From the NCBI GenBank assembly GCA_021808445.1, contig JAKBBP010000007.1, forward strand, positions 28,091 through 92,090: a stretch of DNA of 64,000 nucleotides, in the 5' to 3' direction. The stretch's first letter is position 1; every line of letters starts with the position of its first letter. The position numbers and the translations under genes were made by a program. The notes beneath the pieces are model-generated. The model did not search any database. It was not told where the DNA came from and saw nothing but the letters and a program-made list of their open reading frames with translations. This document shows, in pieces, positions 29,562-45,627 of this stretch. Source of the DNA: Pseudomonadota bacterium (GTDB taxonomy: Bacteria; Pseudomonadota; Gammaproteobacteria; Burkholderiales; Burkholderiaceae_C).

Positions 29562-31979
29562 TTGATCGTAGAAGGCATCGTGCAGGGTCATCGGGACGGC
29601 TACGGACTGGTGATGTCCGAGCAGGAGCCGCTGGAAGTGGTGCTGCCGGCGCAGCAGATGCGCGCCGTGATGCACCTGGATCGAGTTCGCGTGCGCGTGG
29701 TGCGCCAGGACCGGCGCGGACGCCCGGAGGGGCAGGTCCTGGAAATCGTCGAGCGCAGCAAACGCCCGGTCATCGGTCGGCTGTTGCAGGAGAACGGCGT
29801 GTGGTTGCTGGCGCCGGAGGACAAGCGCCACGTGCAGGACATCCTGATCGCCCCCGGCGGCCTGGGCACGGCCAAGGCCGGGCAGGTGGTCAGCGTGGAG
29901 ATCACCGGGCCCGTGAGCCTGCACGCGCAACCCATGGGTCGGGTGAAGGAGGTGCTGGGCGCCTTGCACGACCCCGGCATGGAAATCGAGATCGCGGTGC
30001 GCAAATATGGTGTTCCGCATCGATTCAGCGAGGCGGCGGAGAAGGCCTCGGAGGCGCTGCCCGCGCAGGTACGCGCGACCGACCGTGCCGGGCGCATCGA
30101 CCTGAGCGACGTGCCGCTGGTGACCATCGACGGCGAGGACGCGCGCGACTTCGACGACGCCGTGTACTGCGAGCCGGCAAAGGTCGGCCGTCGCCAGGGC
30201 TTTCGCCTGGTGGTGGCCATCGCCGACGTGTCGCATTACGTGCGACCCGGCGAGCCGCTGGATCTGGACGCCCTGGATCGTGCGACCTCCGTGTACTTCC
30301 CGCGGCGCGTGATTCCGATGCTGCCGGAGAAGTTGTCCAACGGACTGTGTTCCCTGAATCCCAACGTGGATCGCCTGTGCGTGGTCTGCGACATGCTCAT
30401 CGACGCCGAGGGAGAGCTGCGCGCTTACCAGTTCTATCCGGCGGTGATGCGCTCGCACGCGCGCCTGACCTACACCGAGGTGGCGGAGATCCTGGAGAAC
30501 ACCAAGGGGCCGCAGGCCCAGGCCCGCCCCGCGCTGGTGCCGCATCTGCTGAACCTGTACGACGTGTTCAGCGCGCTGCTCAAGGCGCGGCGCGAACGCG
30601 GCGCGGTGGACCTGGAGGTTCCGGAGACCCACATCCTCTGCGACGCCAATGGGCGCATCGAGCAGATCGCGCTGCGCCAGCGCAACGACGCCCACCGCGT
30701 GATCGAGGAATGCATGCTGGCGGCCAATGTCTGCGCGGCGGACTTTTTGCGGCGCAACAAGCATCCGGGGCTGTACCGGGTGCACGAGGGCCCGACCCCG
30801 GAGCGCCTGGCGCTGTTGCGCAGTTTCCTGCAGGCGCTGGGCCTGGGTGGGCATGTGGGCGACGAGCCCACGCCGGCCGACTACCAGCGGCTGTCGGATG
30901 CCGCGCGCGAGCGCCCCGATGCCCAGCAGATCAACACCCTGATGCTGCGCTCGATGCAGCAGGCCATCTATTCGCCCCACAACAGCGGGCATTTCGGGCT
31001 GGCCTACGAGGCCTATGCGCATTTCACCAGTCCGATCCGGCGCTATCCCGACCTGCTGACCCACCGTGCGATCAAGGCTTTGCTGCAGGGGGGACGCTAC
31101 CGGCTGCAGACTCCGGAGGGCATGGAGGCGCCGCCGCCACTGCGTGGCCGGCGCGCCGCGCAGGCGCAGGCGAAGCCCACGCCGCGCTCCGCGCGCGGCG
31201 CGCCGGCCGATCTTGCGCAATGGGAACTGGTGGGCCTGCACTGCTCGGCCAACGAGCGCCGCGCCGACGAGGCCACGCGCGACGTCGAGAGCTGGCTCAA
31301 GTGCTGGTACATGCGCGACAAGCTGGGCGAGGAGTTCCTGGGCTCCATCACGGCGGTCACCAGTTTCGGCGTGTTCGTGCAACTCAGCAGTCTGTTCGTC
31401 GAGGGACTGATCCACATCTCCGAACTCGGCGCGGAGTATTTCCGCTTCGACGAGGCTCGCAACGAGTTGCGTGGCGAGCGGACGGGCAAGCGCTACGCGC
31501 TGGGAGACCGCGTGCTGGTGCAGGTCAGTCGCGTGGACCTGGACGGGCGACGCATCGACTTCCGCATGGTCTCCGACACCTTGCGCGCGGCCGCCGCGCC
31601 CACGTCGCGCAAGCGAGGCCGCAAGGCCCAGGTCGTGGCCGCCGTCGAGGACAGCGACCACAGTGTTTTCGCGCTGCCGCGCACGCACCCCGCCGCACCC
31701 GAGGGGGTCGAGGAGACTCCGGCTGCCGCGGGCCGCAAGGCGCGCAAGGCCTCGGGCGCGAAGCGAGCGGATGCGGCGCTGGACGCGGTCGTGGACCCGG
31801 GCTCGCCGAAGGAGTCCCCGAGGTCCAAGGGTTCCACGAGTGCCGGGGAATCCAAGAGCGCCAAGAGCCCCAAGAGCCCGAAGAGCCCCAAGAGTTCCCG
31901 CAGCTCCACGCGCAATGCCCGGTCAACGCGCGCGCGCACCGCGCGCAAGCCCGCCGCCCGCGCAGGCCGCGCCAAGTAG
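29562..31979 (+). CDS. rnr: Ribonuclease R (no N-terminal helix-turn-helix domain)
   Basis: An 805-residue 3'-5' exoribonuclease of the RNB family. It starts directly with cold-shock-like OB domains (VQGHRDGYGLVMSEQEPLEV), followed by the catalytic RNB domain with DGEDARDFDDAVYC near residue 190 and FTSPIRRYPDLLTHR. An S1 domain lies around residues 590-680, and a basic tail of about 120 residues is rich in Lys, Arg, Ser and Pro, with short KSP repeats. Most RNase R proteins carry an additional 70-80-residue winged-helix domain before the OB domains, which is absent here. The TTG start at 29562 has an AGGGGAAGG ribosome-binding site; the frame is open upstream but shows no HTH. Confidence 0.92.
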   Translation: MIVEGIVQGHRDGYGLVMSEQEPLEVVLPAQQMRAVMHLDRVRVRVVRQDRRGRPEGQVLEIVERSKRPVIGRLLQENGVWLLAPEDKRHVQDILIAPGGLGTAKAGQVVSVEITGPVSLHAQPMGRVKEVLGALHDPGMEIEIAVRKYGVPHRFSEAAEKASEALPAQVRATDRAGRIDLSDVPLVTIDGEDARDFDDAVYCEPAKVGRRQGFRLVVAIADVSHYVRPGEPLDLDALDRATSVYFPRRVIPMLPEKLSNGLCSLNPNVDRLCVVCDMLIDAEGELRAYQFYPAVMRSHARLTYTEVAEILENTKGPQAQARPALVPHLLNLYDVFSALLKARRERGAVDLEVPETHILCDANGRIEQIALRQRNDAHRVIEECMLAANVCAADFLRRNKHPGLYRVHEGPTPERLALLRSFLQALGLGGHVGDEPTPADYQRLSDAARERPDAQQINTLMLRSMQQAIYSPHNSGHFGLAYEAYAHFTSPIRRYPDLLTHRAIKALLQGGRYRLQTPEGMEAPPPLRGRRAAQAQAKPTPRSARGAPADLAQWELVGLHCSANERRADEATRDVESWLKCWYMRDKLGEEFLGSITAVTSFGVFVQLSSLFVEGLIHISELGAEYFRFDEARNELRGERTGKRYALGDRVLVQVSRVDLDGRRIDFRMVSDTLRAAAAPTSRKRGRKAQVVAAVEDSDHSVFALPRTHPAAPEGVEETPAAAGRKARKASGAKRADAALDAVVDPGSPKESPRSKGSTSAGESKSAKSPKSPKSPKSSRSSTRNARSTRARTARKPAARAGRAK

Positions 31980-32002
31980 CCCGCGCCGGCCAGTCCGCCC
32001 CC

Positions 32003-33655
32003 TCAGCCCCGGCGGGCTGCGCGCCAGGCGCGAAGCATCCACCCGGGCAGCGTGTTCGCACGCAGGTCGGCGGATTCGCGCAGCGCCAGGTCGGCTCCGG
32101 CGCCATGCAGCCACACGGCAGCGCGCACGGCCTCGGGCGCGGCCCCGCTACGTGCCAGGCAGGCGGCCAGCGCGCCCGCCAGCACGTCTCCGGTCCCGGC
32201 GCTGGCCAGCAAGCCGTTTCCGCTGGGATTGATCCATGCAGCGCCCCCGGGGGCCACGACCACGCTGCCGGCTCCCTTGAGCACGATGCCGGCGGCGCTT
32301 CGTTCCTGCAGGCTTCGTGCCGCGCCCAGGCGGTCCGCCTGCACCTCGCGCACGGTCCATTGCAACAGGCGCGCCGCTTCGGACGGGTGAGGTGTGAGCC
32401 AGGTGGCGCGCGCGCTGGCACCGCGCGCGCGCAGCGCCTGCCAGAGCTCCCCATCGCGCGGCTGCGCGGCCAGGAGGTTGAGCCCATCGGCGTCGAGGAC
32501 CAGGGGCTGGGCGAGGGTGAGCAGCTCGCGCAGGCAGTGCAGCGCATCCCCGGAGTCGCCGGCGCCGGGACCGAAAACCAGGCAGGCGGGCCCTCCAGAC
32601 CCGCGTGCCTGCGCCAGCAAGTCGGCAGGAGGGCGCAGCATGAGTTCGGGACAGGCGGGATCGAGCGCCGGAGCGCGCGGATCGAAAGACGCCGCGTAGA
32701 CCCGTCCGCCGCCCAACTGCAGCGCGGCGCGGGCGGCCAGCCACAGCGCACCGCTCATGCCGCAAGCGCCTCCGAACAGGCGCAGGTCGCCGCGCTCGCC
32801 CTTGTGCGCGGCCTGCTCCAGCGAGGGCAGCGAGGCCAGCGCGGAGTCCACGCCGCCCAGCCATGCCTGCGGGCGGGCGCCGCAGGCGGCGGGGTCGGCC
32901 TGCAGCCCGTCGATCCAGAGCTCGCCGCAGCGGTCGCGGTGGCTACCCGTGGCGTGGCCCGGCTGCAGGCCGAGCATGGCCAGCGTGGCGCTGGCGCGCA
33001 CACAGGCGCCAGGCGCGCTGCCCTGGCCGCCTTGAAGGCCGGAGGGCAGGTCCAGCGCCAGCACGGGCAGCCCCGCGCCATGGCGTTCCAGGGCCTGGAT
33101 GGCCTGCTCGACCTCGCCTCGCGGGGCTTCGCGCAGGCCGAGGCCGAGCAGGGCGTCGACCACCACATCGCTGTCCCCCGACAGCGGCTGCGCTTCCTCG
33201 TCCTCGTCCTCGTCCTCGTCCTTCCAGGCCTGGATGCGCAGTCCCGCGGCGCGCGCGCGCTCCAGCGCCCAGCGCCAGTCGGCGGGGCGCCGCGGGTCCT
33301 GCCACTGCGCCTGGGAACCGCAGCCGACCAGAAGGACCCGAAGGCGCGGGGGATGGGCAAGCCGGGCCATCCACCATGCGGCACTGAGCCCGTCGCCGCC
33401 GTTGTTGCCGGGGCCGCACAGCAGCAGCACGCTGCGCGCATGGGGCCAGCGCGCGCGCAGCAGCCGGGCGGCCGCGGCGCCCGCGCGGTCCATCAGGGCA
33501 TGCGGGGCCAGGCGCTGGGCCCAGAAGACCTCGGCCCCGCGCAGCGCGGCCTCGTCCCACAAGGGCAGGGCGCGCCGCAGGGTGCTGGCATCGATGCGCG
33601 TGGGCGGGGGATTTTCAGATGGCGCGGGATCCGTGTCATCATGTGAAATAGCCAT
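32003..33655 (-). CDS. nnrDE: Bifunctional NAD(P)H-hydrate epimerase / ADP-dependent NAD(P)H-hydrate dehydratase
   Basis: A 550-residue fusion of the two enzymes that repair hydrated NADH/NADPH. The N-terminal epimerase half carries LLCGPGNNGGDGLSAA and LALDLPSGLQGG. The C-terminal ribokinase-like dehydratase half has KGERGDLRLFGG, LVFGPGAG, VLDADGLNLLA, WLTPHPSEAARLL and GTGDVLAGALAA. ATG 33655 was preferred over the longer open frame from 33820, because the extra 55 residues are encoded by the AT-rich divergent intergenic region. A run of alternating Asp/Glu near residue 145 comes from a short hexanucleotide repeat. Divergent from aceA. Confidence 0.93.
   Translation of the reverse strand: MAISHDDTDPAPSENPPPTRIDASTLRRALPLWDEAALRGAEVFWAQRLAPHALMDRAGAAAARLLRARWPHARSVLLLCGPGNNGGDGLSAAWWMARLAHPPRLRVLLVGCGSQAQWQDPRRPADWRWALERARAAGLRIQAWKDEDEDEDEEAQPLSGDSDVVVDALLGLGLREAPRGEVEQAIQALERHGAGLPVLALDLPSGLQGGQGSAPGACVRASATLAMLGLQPGHATGSHRDRCGELWIDGLQADPAACGARPQAWLGGVDSALASLPSLEQAAHKGERGDLRLFGGACGMSGALWLAARAALQLGGGRVYAASFDPRAPALDPACPELMLRPPADLLAQARGSGGPACLVFGPGAGDSGDALHCLRELLTLAQPLVLDADGLNLLAAQPRDGELWQALRARGASARATWLTPHPSEAARLLQWTVREVQADRLGAARSLQERSAAGIVLKGAGSVVVAPGGAAWINPSGNGLLASAGTGDVLAGALAACLARSGAAPEAVRAAVWLHGAGADLALRESADLRANTLPGWMLRAWRAARRG
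33196..33222. repeat. Hexanucleotide microsatellite inside nnrDE
   Basis: The plus strand reads four consecutive CCTCGT units plus a partial copy, coding on the minus strand for an acidic Asp/Glu run in the epimerase half. Each unit adds two residues, so length change keeps the frame. Confidence 0.8.
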
Positions 33656-33656
33656 G

Positions 33657-33840
33657 TTGCGTAGCAATGCGCAAATCTTCAGAAAGCAAAAATCAATCTC
33701 ATGATGCAGGATGAAATTTGCAACACGTTGATTTGTAAAGGTTAAAAATTTGGTCTTGTATAAGATATAACGCCATGCTGCGCCGCAGCTTTGGGGTACG
33801 CTGGGCACCAGTTCCAACACCCTCCGAGGGAGATCGTCTC
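33657..33840. promoter_or_regulatory. AT-rich divergent control region of nnrDE and aceA
   Basis: About 185 bases between the two start codons are strikingly AT-rich for this genome. An imperfect inverted repeat TTGCG-N8-CGCAA lies at 33657-33674 beside the nnrDE start. The stretch 33730-33772 contains candidate promoter hexamers (for example TATAAG and TATAAC) reading towards aceA. A GAGGGAG ribosome-binding site precedes aceA. Isocitrate lyase is normally induced by acetate or fatty acids, so an operator here is expected, but the regulator is unknown. Confidence 0.5.
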
Positions 33841-35148
<1,308 letters not shown>

Positions 35149-35220
35149 TCCACCCGCAGAGCAACACGGCGAAGACCGGGGAGACAGCCCCGCGAAAGCG
35201 GGGCCGAGCATGAACGGGCA

Positions 35221-35259
35221 GGGGCCCGGTCCGCGTGGGCGGGCCGGGCCCCTTTCCCT
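35221..35259 (+). terminator. Intrinsic terminator after aceA
   Basis: A 9-bp perfect stem (GGGGCCCGG at 35221-35229 with CCGGGCCCC at 35244-35252) is followed by TTTCCCTTT. It lies between the convergent aceA and smpB stops; the T-rich side is on the plus strand, so it mainly serves aceA. Confidence 0.65.
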
Positions 35260-35280
35260 TTGGCGCGGCCGGTCCCGGTT

Positions 35281-35727
35281 TCAGCGGGGATGGCGCATCA
35301 GGCGCGCCTTCTCGCGGTCCCAGTCGCGCTTGGCTTCGGTATCGCGCTTGTCGTGCAGCTTCTTGCCGCGGCCCAGCGCGAAATCCAGCTTGATGCGCCC
35401 CTGCTTCTCGTGCAGGTTCAGCGGCACCAGGGTGTAGCCGCGCTGCTCCACCTTGCCGATCAGTCGTCGGATCTCGGCCTTGTGCATCAGCAGCTTGCGG
35501 GTGCGGCTGGCGTCGGGGCGCACGTGGGTGGAGGCACTTTGCAGCGCGGTGACGTTCATCCCGACCAGAAACAGCTCTCCGTCACGGATCAGCACGTAAC
35601 CGTCCAGCAGTTGCGCGCGGCCGGCGCGGATGGCCTTGACCTCCCAGCCCTCGAGCACGAGCCCCGCCTCGAAGCGGTCCTCGAGGAAGTAATTGAACGA
35701 GGCTTTGCGGTTTTCTGCGATGGACAT
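35281..35727 (-). CDS. smpB: SsrA-binding protein SmpB
   Basis: A 148-residue protein needed for trans-translation, binding tmRNA and delivering it to stalled ribosomes. It starts [22 protein letters not shown] and includes the core [22 protein letters not shown] and a basic C-terminal tail ([21 protein letters not shown]) that enters the decoding centre. Length and start agree with the family. Divergent from ratA, as is typical in proteobacteria. Confidence 0.98.
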   Translation of the reverse strand: MSIAENRKASFNYFLEDRFEAGLVLEGWEVKAIRAGRAQLLDGYVLIRDGELFLVGMNVTALQSASTHVRPDASRTRKLLMHKAEIRRLIGKVEQRGYTLVPLNLHEKQGRIKLDFALGRGKKLHDKRDTEAKRDWDREKARLMRHPR

Positions 35728-35845
35728 GGGGGCTCAGGTGGGGGCGCGTGCTCGCGCTTCAAGGCGGTCGCCGGGGGCGTGCCTGCGCTGCCGCGGTGAG
35801 CCTGCGGCGCTGTTCCTACAATCCTTCATTTTACGAACTCCGCCC

Positions 35846-36289
35846 ATGGCCCAGGTCCGCAAGTCCGTTCTCATCTGGTATAGCGCCCAGCAGATGTACG
35901 CGCTGGTGGCCGACGTGGCGTCCTACCCGCAGTTCCTGCCCTGGTGCGGCGGCGTGGAGGTCCACGAGTCCAGCGAGCACTCGATGCGGGCCACCATCCG
36001 CATCGATTTCAAGGGCGTGCGCCAGAGCTTCACCACCCAGAATCGCCACGAGCCGGGGCGCGAGATCCACATGCAGCTGGTCCAGGGGCCGTTCAGCCAC
36101 TTGCAGGGGCGCTGGCATTTCTCGCCGTTGCAGGACGGGCAGGCCTGCCGCATCGAGTTCGAGCTCGAATACCACTTTTCCAGCCGCGTGGTCGATGCGG
36201 TGATCGGGCCGGTGTTCGGGCACATCGCCAAGACCTTCGTCGAGTCCTTCGTCCAGCGGGCCGAGCAGGTCTATGGGGGAGCCGCCTGA
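35846..36289 (+). CDS. ratA: RatA/COQ10-type START-domain protein
   Basis: A 147-residue polyketide-cyclase/START-fold protein (SVLIWYSAQQMYALVADVAS, YPQFLPWCGGVEV, LEYHFSSRVVDAVIGPVFGH). E. coli RatA was described as a toxin inhibiting 70S formation, while the eukaryotic homologue COQ10 binds coenzyme Q for respiration. Either role could hold here. The pairing with the downstream RnfH gene and the divergent smpB are the conserved arrangement. The frame is open from 35693; ATG 35846 matches the family. Confidence 0.93.
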   Translation: MAQVRKSVLIWYSAQQMYALVADVASYPQFLPWCGGVEVHESSEHSMRATIRIDFKGVRQSFTTQNRHEPGREIHMQLVQGPFSHLQGRWHFSPLQDGQACRIEFELEYHFSSRVVDAVIGPVFGHIAKTFVESFVQRAEQVYGGAA

Positions 36290-36291
36290 TC

Positions 36292-36660
36292 ATGCCCGAG
36301 CTGCGTTGCAGCGTGTACTGGAGCGACGGAGCCGGCAGCGACTGCCTGCGCGAGCTGAGCGTGCCGTCCGGAGCCACGCTGGCCGACGCGGTGCTGGCCA
36401 GCGGCGTGGCCGCCTTGCTGCCCGACGCCAGCTGGCGCCAGCCGGGGGGATCGCTGCGCCTGGCGGTGTGGGGCCGCCTGTGCGATCCGGGACAGGCGCT
36501 GCGGGATGGCGACCGCGTGGATGTGACGCGCGCGCTGCGCGTCGATCCCAAGGAGGCCCGCCGCCTGCGCGCGCGCCTCAGGCAGGAGCAAGCGCAGGCA
36601 GGTCGGTCGGATCGCGCGGCAGCCACACCCGCACGAGCAGGCCGCCGCCGGGAGCGTTGA
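36292..36660 (+). CDS. RnfH family ubiquitin-like protein
   Basis: A 122-residue member of UPF0125/RnfH (beta-grasp fold), starting MPELRCSVYWSDGAG two bases after the RatA stop and containing RLAVWGRLCDPGQALRDGDRV and VDPKEARRLRARL. This is the RatB partner position in ratAB operons. Function is unknown in the family. The basic C-terminal tail overlaps the end of the convergent envZ-like gene by 83 bases (36578-36660). Confidence 0.88.
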   Translation: MPELRCSVYWSDGAGSDCLRELSVPSGATLADAVLASGVAALLPDASWRQPGGSLRLAVWGRLCDPGQALRDGDRVDVTRALRVDPKEARRLRARLRQEQAQAGRSDRAAATPARAGRRRER

Positions 36661-37975
36661 GCAGCTCCACGCGTCCGCCCATGCGGGCCACGGTGCGCTC
36701 CACGATGGACAGGCCCAGCCCGGTGCCCTTGGCCGAGGTGCGGGCGGCATCGCCGCGGAAAAAGGGACGCGTCAACAGGGCCAGCTGCTCCTGGGGAACC
36801 CCGGCGCCATGGTCGCGCACGGTGATGGCCACTTCCCCGGTGCGTCGCACAAAGCCGATGTCCACCTCCGCCGCGTCCTGATCCGGGAGGCGGGCGTATC
36901 GCCGGGCGTTCTCCAGCAGGTTGGTCAGCACGCGCCGAAGTTCCAGCTCGTCGGCCAGGGCCGCGGCCGTGGTGCCCGGGTCGATGCGAATGCGCAGGTC
37001 GCCCCATTTGTCGAGCTCGCTGCGTACGCGGGCCGCCAGCTCGGGCAGGTCCACGCGCTGGCGCACGGGGCTGGCCGAGCGCGCGTATTCCATGAATTTG
37101 CTGATGATCGAGTCGGCCTGCTCGATATCGTCGACGATGTCTCGCCGCGCCTGTTCGTCGGGTACGCTGAGCTCGGCCTCCAGGCGCAGCCGGGCCAGGG
37201 GGGTGCGGATGTCATGCGAAATGCCGGCCAGCATCAGGGTCCGCTCCTCCTCGATCTCCTGCAGCGCGCGCGCCATGCGGTTGAAGCCGCGATTGACGTC
37301 GCGGATTTCCTCGGTGCCCGAGCTCTCGTCCAGCTGATGCGAGAAGTCGCCTTCGCGCACCCGCGCGGTGGCGATGCTCAGGTCGCGCAGCGGACGGTTG
37401 ACGAATCCGGCGATGACGGCCGCGCCGATCAGGGCCAGGAGCGTGGCCAGCGCGCCTCCGATCACCCAGGTCTCGCCCAGGGACTCATCGATGCGCGAAG
37501 GGTCCAGCAGCAGCCAGTAGCGGTCGGTGTCGATGCGAAAACCGATCCACAGGCCCGACTCGCCGTTGACCGAATCCGCGAAATTCAGGCGTTCGTGCAG
37601 GCGCGCCCCCACGCTGGCCGCCAGGCGCCGCGTGAAGGCATTGCGCTCCATCGGGGTCCATCGGTCGTCGCTGCGCCGAGGGTAGATGTAGATGTCCTCA
37701 CGGCGCACCAGTTCGTCCAGCAGGGCGTTGCGCGCCTGCGGGGCCGAGTGCACCAGCGCGATGCGGGTGAGGTCGATCAGGCTGGTGATCTGGCGCGCCG
37801 TCTGCTCGATCTGCTGGTCGGTCTGCTGCACGCGGAAGCTCTGGAACCAGGCTGCCAGGCTGACCGAAAGCAGGGCGACGATGAGCACGAAGGTGCGCCA
37901 GTACAGGCGCCCCGAGAGTTGCCCGAAGAACTGGCGGGCGCGGGATTCGCGCGGAAGCGCGGGATTCGCAGGCAT
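36578..37975 (-). CDS. envZ: EnvZ-like two-component sensor histidine kinase
   Basis: A 465-residue inner-membrane sensor with two transmembrane segments (about residues 25-43 and near 165-187), a periplasmic domain between them, and a HAMP linker (NRPLRDLSIATARVREGDF). The DHp box GISHDIRTPLARLRLEAEL places the phospho-acceptor at His254. ATP-binding motifs follow: N box ELRRVLTNLLENARRYA, G1 VRDHGAGVP and G2 GTGLGLSIVERTVARMGG. The start ATG 37975 was chosen over a longer frame that would overlap the regulator gene. The OmpR partner lies 49 bases upstream. Confidence 0.93.
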   Translation of the reverse strand: MPANPALPRESRARQFFGQLSGRLYWRTFVLIVALLSVSLAAWFQSFRVQQTDQQIEQTARQITSLIDLTRIALVHSAPQARNALLDELVRREDIYIYPRRSDDRWTPMERNAFTRRLAASVGARLHERLNFADSVNGESGLWIGFRIDTDRYWLLLDPSRIDESLGETWVIGGALATLLALIGAAVIAGFVNRPLRDLSIATARVREGDFSHQLDESSGTEEIRDVNRGFNRMARALQEIEEERTLMLAGISHDIRTPLARLRLEAELSVPDEQARRDIVDDIEQADSIISKFMEYARSASPVRQRVDLPELAARVRSELDKWGDLRIRIDPGTTAAALADELELRRVLTNLLENARRYARLPDQDAAEVDIGFVRRTGEVAITVRDHGAGVPQEQLALLTRPFFRGDAARTSAKGTGLGLSIVERTVARMGGRVELLNAPGGGLLVRVWLPRDPTDLPALAPA

Positions 37976-38024
37976 GCTGGCCGCGGCGTGGTGGACGCGC
38001 CGCAGCGGGCGCGCGGGCGTCGGC

Positions 38025-38753
38025 TCAGGCGTCCTTGGTGTCGGGCACGAACACGTAGCCCACGCCCCACACGGTCTGGATGTAGCGTGGATGCGCGGGA
38101 TCGATCTCGACGATCTTGCGCAGGCGCGAGATCGCCACGTCCAGGCTGCGGTCGAAGGCTTCGTAGTCGCGGCCACGCGCGAGCTCCGCCAGGCGATCGC
38201 GCGACAGTGGCTGGCGCGGGTGGCGCACCAGCGCCTTGAGCATGGCGAACTCGCCGGTGGTCAGGTTGATCAGTTCACCGTTGCGCGAGAGCTCGCGGCG
38301 CGCGAGATCCAGGCTGAACGGGCCGAACACCACGGTTTCGTCGTCGCGTGCTGGCGCCCCGGGCAATTCCGGGTTGGGTTGGCGGCGCAGCACCGCACTG
38401 ATGCGGGCGAGCAACTCGCGCGGGTTGAAGGGCTTGGGCAGGTAGTCGTCGGCGCCGACCTCCAGTCCGATGATGCGATCGACGTCCTCGCCCTTGGCGG
38501 TGAGCATGATGATGGGCGTGAAGTCCTTGGAGGCGCGCATGCGCTTGCACACGGTCAGGCCGTCCTCGCCCGGCAGCATCAGATCGAGCACGATCAGGTC
38601 GAAGCGTTCCTTGACCATGACGCGTTGCATGGTCTTGGCGTCCTCGGCGACGAATACCTCGTAGTTCTCCTGCGTCAGGTACCGGCGCAGCAGGTCGCGA
38701 ATACGGGCGTCGTCGTCGACGACCAGGATCTTCTTCGGCTTGTCTTGTTGCAT
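38025..38753 (-). CDS. ompR: OmpR-type response regulator
   Basis: A 242-residue response regulator: receiver domain with acidic pocket VVDDDARIRD (Asp13-15), phospho-acceptor Asp57 in VLDLMLPGEDG and Lys in DDYLPKPFNPRELL, followed by a winged-helix DNA-binding domain ending TVWGVGYVFVPDTKDA. ATG 38753 gives the standard MQQDKPKKILVVDDD start. OmpR/EnvZ pairs control porin and osmotic responses in relatives. It is divergent from uvrA across a 171-base gap. Confidence 0.96.
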   Translation of the reverse strand: MQQDKPKKILVVDDDARIRDLLRRYLTQENYEVFVAEDAKTMQRVMVKERFDLIVLDLMLPGEDGLTVCKRMRASKDFTPIIMLTAKGEDVDRIIGLEVGADDYLPKPFNPRELLARISAVLRRQPNPELPGAPARDDETVVFGPFSLDLARRELSRNGELINLTTGEFAMLKALVRHPRQPLSRDRLAELARGRDYEAFDRSLDVAISRLRKIVEIDPAHPRYIQTVWGVGYVFVPDTKDA

Positions 38754-38924
38754 GGCGAATCCGTCGGTGCCCCGCGACGGCCGGAAAGACAGCTTCCGGA
38801 TCGCGCAGGACGGGCCCCGCAGTGGGTACCGGTTAAATGTAACTGCGTTGCCGCGGGCTCGACAAGTTTCCAAAAGTCTCCGTCCAGGCTGCCCGGAAAC
38901 GCGCGACTGCGTATAGTTCCGGGA

Positions 38925-44640
<5,716 letters not shown>

Positions 44641-44651
<11 letters not shown>

Positions 44652-44671
44652 GCCGGAAGCCTGAGCCGGAA
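44641..44671. repeat. 13-bp tandem duplication across the uvrA stop codon
   Basis: CGGAAGCCTGAGC occurs at 44641-44653 and again at 44654-44666, followed by a partial third copy. The first unit contains the uvrA TGA stop and the second a spare copy of it. Confidence 0.75.
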
Positions 44672-44675
44672 GGCA

Positions 44676-45620
44676 TCAGGGCGTCCCGAGCAGCAGCTCC
44701 ACGGCCTGCGCCGCGGCGTCGGCGGCGCAGCAGTCGACCACCCTGCGCTGCGGCATCGCGCGCAGCCAGGTGAGCTGTCGCTTGGCCAGCTGGCGCGTCG
44801 CGGCGACGGCGCGGGCCTCGAATTGCTCCGCGTCGCAGGCGCCCTCCAGATAGTCCCAACCCTGCCGGTAGCCCACGCAGCGCATGGACGGCAGATCGGC
44901 ATGCAGGTCGCCGCGCGCGCGCAGCGCGCGCAGTTCGTCCACGAAGCCTGCCCGCAGCATGGCGCGCAGGCGCTCGGCGATGCGCCCGTGCAGCCAGGCA
45001 CGGTCCGAGGGCTCCAGCGAGACCACGTGCAATTCCGGACCCTTCGTCTCGGGCGCCGCGTCGAGATGGCTGGACAGCGGCAGGCCGCTGAGCTCCCAAA
45101 CCTCCAGCGCGCGCTGGATGCGCTGGGCATCGGTCGACTCGATGCGCGCCGCGCTGCGTGGATCCACCTGCGCCAGTTGTGCATGCAGCGCCGGCCAGCC
45201 CTCGGCCCGCGCGCGCTGCTCCAGGCGAGCCCGCAGTCCCGGATCGGCTCCGGGCAGGGGGTGCAGCCCCTGCTGGAGCGCACGCAGATACAGCAGCGTG
45301 CCTCCCACCAGCAGGGGTTCGCGACCCCGGGCGCGGATGTCGTCGATCAGCGCGCGCGCCTGCTCGGCGAAGCGTGCCGCGCTGAAACTCTCGGTCGGCT
45401 CGACCACATCGATCAAGTGGTGCGGTACCTGCGCGCGCTCCTCGCCCGAGGGTTTGGCGGTACCGATGTCCATGCCGCGGTACACCAGGGCCGAATCCAT
45501 GCTGACGATTTCCAGGTCCAGGCGGCGTGCAAGCAGCAGCGCCGCGGCGGTCTTGCCGGAGGCCGTGGGGCCGGTGAGCACGCGCACCGGCGACGCTGGC
45601 CGCCTGGGGTCCCGGGCCAT
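44676..45620 (-). CDS. miaA: tRNA dimethylallyltransferase
   Basis: A 314-residue enzyme that adds the isopentenyl group to A37 of tRNAs reading U-starting codons. It has the P-loop [15 protein letters not shown] near residue 17, the [17 protein letters not shown] substrate loop, [18 protein letters not shown] and [10 protein letters not shown]. The C-terminal [10 protein letters not shown] motif is present. It lies seven bases after mutL on the same strand; this mutL-miaA pairing is frequent in proteobacteria. Confidence 0.97.
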   Translation of the reverse strand: MARDPRRPASPVRVLTGPTASGKTAAALLLARRLDLEIVSMDSALVYRGMDIGTAKPSGEERAQVPHHLIDVVEPTESFSAARFAEQARALIDDIRARGREPLLVGGTLLYLRALQQGLHPLPGADPGLRARLEQRARAEGWPALHAQLAQVDPRSAARIESTDAQRIQRALEVWELSGLPLSSHLDAAPETKGPELHVVSLEPSDRAWLHGRIAERLRAMLRAGFVDELRALRARGDLHADLPSMRCVGYRQGWDYLEGACDAEQFEARAVAATRQLAKRQLTWLRAMPQRRVVDCCAADAAAQAVELLLGTP

Positions 45621-45627
45621 CGTGGGA

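Noticed and set aside
31860..31905. Short tandem DNA repeats in the rnr tail considered as a mobile or regulatory repeat
   Set aside because: They are codons for the KSP-rich C-terminal tail, in frame and explained by protein composition.
29513..33646. 1,377-residue open frame through rnr
   Set aside because: It is in a different frame from rnr, full of Arg/Ala/Gly/Pro, without motifs. A GC3-bias artefact.
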